In this document: positions 60,697 through 64,000 of the stretch, piece after piece
Numbering within the stretch: the first letter of the stretch is position 1
Layout of the letters: each line of letters opens with the position of its first letter
Source of the DNA: Uloborus plumipes
Lineage: Eukaryota; Arthropoda; Arachnida; Araneae; Uloboridae
Assembly: GCA_038373865.1 (NCBI GenBank)
Contig: JAXGGA010002860.1
Location: forward strand, 49,274 to 113,273
DNA length: 64,000 nt
Reading direction: 5' to 3'
Notes under the pieces: generated by a model
Databases searched by the model: none
Told to the model about the DNA's origin: nothing
Seen by the model: only the letters and a program-made list of their open reading frames with translations
Made by a program: the position numbers and the translations under genes

Positions 60697-61769
60697 CAAT
60701 CATTTTTAATTTAAACGTGTTGGATTAAACTTAATTTAAAAGTTAACTTAATAGAGCACTTTAAGAGTGTCACAAATAAAATATTTTTTAAAAAAAGCAA
60801 ATTTGACAAATATTTTAATAAACTCAAAATATGTCCAGTTTCTACAACATTTATCTTACCATATACATGAAACCGTCAATACAAGAAATCCACCATGTGA
60901 AAAACTGAAAGGTAGTAAGTTTCGTTTTCTTAATTTTTCCCTTAATAAAATACAAAATACAATGATGTTAAATTGTAAAAAAAATTATTGCATTTTTTAC
61001 GGACTTTAGGTTTGATTCTAATTAGTTTCATAGTGCAGTAGTTTAAAAATATAATTTTTTAACCCATTAATGCCTGACTTTTTTTCCAAATATATTTCTT
61101 ATACTAGTTACAAAGTGTTTAATGGACAGGAAAAATAATTTAAAAAATATCGTGTAAAAAATAAATTTTTTATTAAAAAAAGAAAAAGCATCATTAAAAA
61201 GGGACGCTAGGCACCAGAGGGTACATACTTTAGTTACTTTTTTCTTTCTGCCGATATAATACTTAAGAGGACATTTTATAAGAAGAAATAAAAGCAACAA
61301 GTAACATAAACTGGGAAGCTGGGAATAAATTTAAAACTTAGCTTTTTATTCTTGAGATTGGGAACGATGTAAGTCTTGATAAAGATCAAAGACAGAACAC
61401 ACTTTGCAATGGTTATGTGCTGCAATCTGTTAATGACACTGGTAAACAAGGTTTCTGTTCCTCATCGGGTAAGTGGTGATTTTTATACTTTAGGGGTGCT
61501 GAAAAAGAATATGGCAATAAAAATGTTCCATCACTCACAGATTTTTGAAAGATTTAAAAATTTTAAAATATCACTTTAATGATATTTATGCAACACACAT
61601 GCAGTATTTTTGTTCTTTACCAGCTTATATAAAACATTATAAGGATTAAAACTAATATAAAACGCGAAAAATATATATTGTTAAAAAATTTAGAAGAATT
61701 AAAGGAATTTTTGACCGAAAAAAATTATGATGCTCGTGAAAAATTTCCTAAATTTCATACTTTTTGCGG

Positions 61770-63426
61770 CTGTAAAAGCTTGAACTGTGAGTGATCTCTT
61801 ATAAGCCCCATCACAAACTTCTCTAATAAGATTCCAAAAATATTGGCTAGGGATGCACCGATAAGCAAATTGGCCGATTACCGATTACCGATTAATCGGC
61901 TGTTGATAATCGGCCGATTAATCGGCTGGGCCGATTAATGATAATTTTTATTGTTTTCCTACTACCAATTTTACCATCACTGATTTTTCTCTCTTATACA
62001 ATTCCAAGTTTAGAAATAGTAAGTAATTTATTTCTGAGAGAAGATTTTTTTTTCCATTTTCCTAGTTTTCACAAAATAATTTCAATATTTTATCAAATTT
62101 CTTTGAACCAATTTTCATATTATTGTCAATAATATTATTGACACATTGTTAGTTATGTTAATTGGACATAAAAAGTCAAAAAAAAGGGGGGGGGGAGTCT
62201 GTGATGAGCACTCCAAATTAGGAGTACTTTCAGTCCATATTTTTAAATAACTACTCACAATTTATTTCAATACTTATATTCCTTGAAAATTAGAGGTTAT
62301 CTAAAAGCACTGTGCTAAGGAGAAAACTTTCGCCACATGAAAAATGTGTAGCAACATTGTCTATGTGTTTGTATATCTATTTAAAGTAGGAGACTTAAAA
62401 AAACTTTATCTCAACTGTGAGGATTATTATTAAAATTATTCATCATAGTTTCTTAGTGAAGGTATACTTTAAAGAATAATATTTGAAAAATATATTTTCT
62501 GCCGATTAATCGGCCCGATTTTGCCTATTATTAATAATCGGTAAAGTGGCCGATTAATCGGTGCATCCCTAATATTGACCAAGCTTATTACAAGTCCACA
62601 GTCCTTTATATAGCGCTTCCGTTGCAGAAATATCCTGGCGAAAGCGCTTCCCATGCTCGTCGCTCACCGCTTCTCATGACCTTTTCTCATACTTTCAGGG
62701 AAAACCTCACAGTGAGGTGTTAAAATATGAATTTTTAGTGACGTTGAACACCTGAATATAGCTTTTTAACAAGTCTTTAATTAATTTTTCATATAGTTAG
62801 AACTTCTATTATTCCCTAAGAATTGTGTCACAACATTTTTAAAATCAATCCTTGCTGTTTTTTCCTAAATCTCTTGAACAAGCTTCAAAGCTTTGGTCCT
62901 TCAATAAGCTTTCTTATTTGTGGGCCAATGAAAATACCCTTCTTCATTTTTGCATAAATGAGTGATCAGAACTATTTCTTTAAGTATTGAAATCTACACC
63001 CTTCTTTATCCATTGCTTTAACGAAATTCTTCATCAATTGTTTACGTGCAAAGGTGGAAGAATATTTTTTAAAAATCAATTAGAGGGACATTTTTGATAT
63101 TTTTTTCATCAGAAATATATTGTTTGCTCTCTGGCCATTTCTTTTTTAAAAAACATTCCCCGTTTTTCCCTGTATCCCTCGCCTAGAAAGCAGCAAGAGT
63201 GTGCATAACAGAGTTGCAGACCAATGAAAATGGCAATAACTTTAAAATCTGCACATATGCTCCAATTATAGTGTGAGTAGTCAATTTTATGAAGCAATAT
63301 CTTCATATCTACATCAGATTATTTTTTTTATAAAAGAATAAGCTATTAGAACCGATGGCAATGCATTTTTTATGGAGTACTACTGCATTCAAGCTAGTTT
63401 TTGAGCCATTGATGAACAATCGACAT
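61770..63426 (-). pseudogene. Decayed copy of an abundant uncharacterised invertebrate gene
   Basis: Minus-strand fragments in family order, with frame changes and stops: CRLFINGSKTSLNAVVLH (from ~63426), MKILLHKIDYSHYNWSIC then ADFKVIAIFIGLQLCYAHSC (~63306-63200), MKNFVKAMDKEGCRFQYLKK (~63040), AKMKKGIFIGPQIRKLIEG (~62950), and AVSDEHGKRFRQDISATEAL then YKGLWTCNK (~62670-62585). After the hAT MITE, WNLIREVCDGAYKRS follows (~61830). From memory, these match a family repeated many times in arthropod and cnidarian genomes whose conserved motifs are DFK, C-x-x-C-WD-R, GPQIR and SDEHGERFHQD. Its function is unknown to me. The second Cys and the WD of the CxxC motif are lost here. Confidence 0.65.
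61848..62571 (-). mobile_element. hAT-type MITE, family V, copy 2, nested
   Basis: 724 bp, ends tagggatgcaccgat and attaatcggtgcatcccta, inverted relative to the copy at 49508. Flanking octamers atattggc (61840-61847) and atattgac (62572-62579) differ by one base. It interrupts the decayed gene on the minus strand between a YKGLWTCNK segment and a WNLIREV segment. Confidence 0.85.
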
Positions 63427-64000
63427 TATTTTGCAGTAAATGGACAATTTAAAGCAGATATCAACGTGAATTCTATTTCTACTCTCTTTTTTACATGTTC
63501 TATAGCTGTAATAAGTAAAAAAATATATGTATATAGATCAAATGTGTCTAAAACAAAAATTTAATGTACTTATAACTCCTATAGAATAGCCTATATAAGC
63601 CAAACGTATAAATGGTATTTCTTAAAATTGGAGGATGATGGAAAATTTTTGCAATCATATTCTTGTTCAACACCTTGAAATCTATAAGAAACACCCACAG
63701 TACATTGGATAACAGAAAATTCGCTTAAATTGTTTTTCAGTGCAATGAATTGAAACAATACTAAAGCAATAATTAAACACTATTATTTGGTTGAAATGTT
63801 CATTTTTGGCAAATTCAGACACACTTTTTAGACCGTCCCTAAAAAGGGACGCTAGGCATTAATGGGTTAAAATCAGGTTGATTACTTGTGCCCACCCTGT
63901 ATATTGTTTTCGATCAGTTCTGTTTGCACTTTACAATCACGATCCTACCGCGCGGGCTTCCTATTTTTTGCCTTCGTGCCACTAATCAGATTTCTCCGAG

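Larger units (their letters stand above)
61437..63742 (-). mobile_element. 2.3-kb insertion with CACTG ends carrying a decayed gene
   Basis: The limits come from comparison with intact family Q sequence. The insertion starts cactggtaaacaa and ends ttgtttttcagtg, which is its complement with two mismatches. Hexamers taatga (61431-61436) and caatga (63743-63748) differ by one base and are a plausible TSD. It holds a minus-strand pseudogene and a nested hAT MITE. The superfamily is not recognised. A CACTG end recalls CACTA-type elements, but the duplication length does not. Confidence 0.55.
61063..63866 (+). mobile_element. piggyBac-type element, family Q, split by a 2.3-kb insertion
   Basis: TTAA at 61059-61062 and 63867-63870. 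Ends are cccattaatgcctgac and ggacgctaggcattaatggg. The left part (to about 61436) and the right part (from about 63743) align with the long copy at 39831-40326. Everything between is foreign to that family. Like that copy it has an internal right-end-like motif, gggacgctaggcaccaga, at about 61201. Confidence 0.8.

Overview
The window looks like intergenic or intronic DNA from an animal with a large, AT-rich, repeat-laden genome. I think an arthropod most likely, perhaps a chelicerate such as a spider, but that is an impression from the repeat types and not proven here. No bacterial-style operons, rRNA, CRISPR arrays or convincing host protein-coding gene were found. Open frames are short and mostly arise by chance or inside repeats.

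What the window does hold is a dense, layered set of mobile elements, nearly all non-autonomous or decayed. Many can be bounded by terminal inverted repeats (TIRs) and target-site duplications (TSDs). (i) Three copies of one Helentron/HINE-like family (19.5-22.5, 41.2-42.7, 51.8-53.4 kb) share sub-terminal inverted repeats, a terminal hairpin and a variable array of ~147-bp units. (ii) hAT-type elements occur at 16.5, 28.2-30.2, 39.4, 46.7, 49.5, 57.7 and 61.8 kb, several with 8-bp TSDs. (iii) piggyBac-type elements flanked by TTAA, in three families, lie at 3.8, 25.4, 26.4, 38.4, 39.8 and 61.1-63.9 kb. (iv) TA-flanked pogo/Tigger-like or mariner-like elements lie at 0.6, 11.7, 25.8, 28.0-30.6, 37.7, 47.6, 59.9 and 60.2 kb. 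(v) A tRNA-derived SINE (55.6 kb) and a truncated LINE tail (4.5 kb) each have direct-repeat TSDs.

The most informative places are nests. At 28.0-30.6 kb a mariner-type element keeps only the two ends of a transposase and is split by a 2-kb hAT element with a perfect 8-bp TSD. At 61.1-63.9 kb a piggyBac-type element is split by a 2.3-kb insertion that carries a decayed protein gene, which is itself split by a hAT MITE. At 21.4-22.4 kb a 971-bp element sits in a Helentron-like copy, and sister copies show the empty site. Several minisatellites stand out, including a 52-bp array whose units strictly alternate between two variants.

The remaining stretches (for example 17.3-19.5, 33.3-37.4, 42.8-44.5, 47.8-49.5 and 53.4-55.5 kb) are AT-rich sequence with homopolymer runs in which I recognise nothing.
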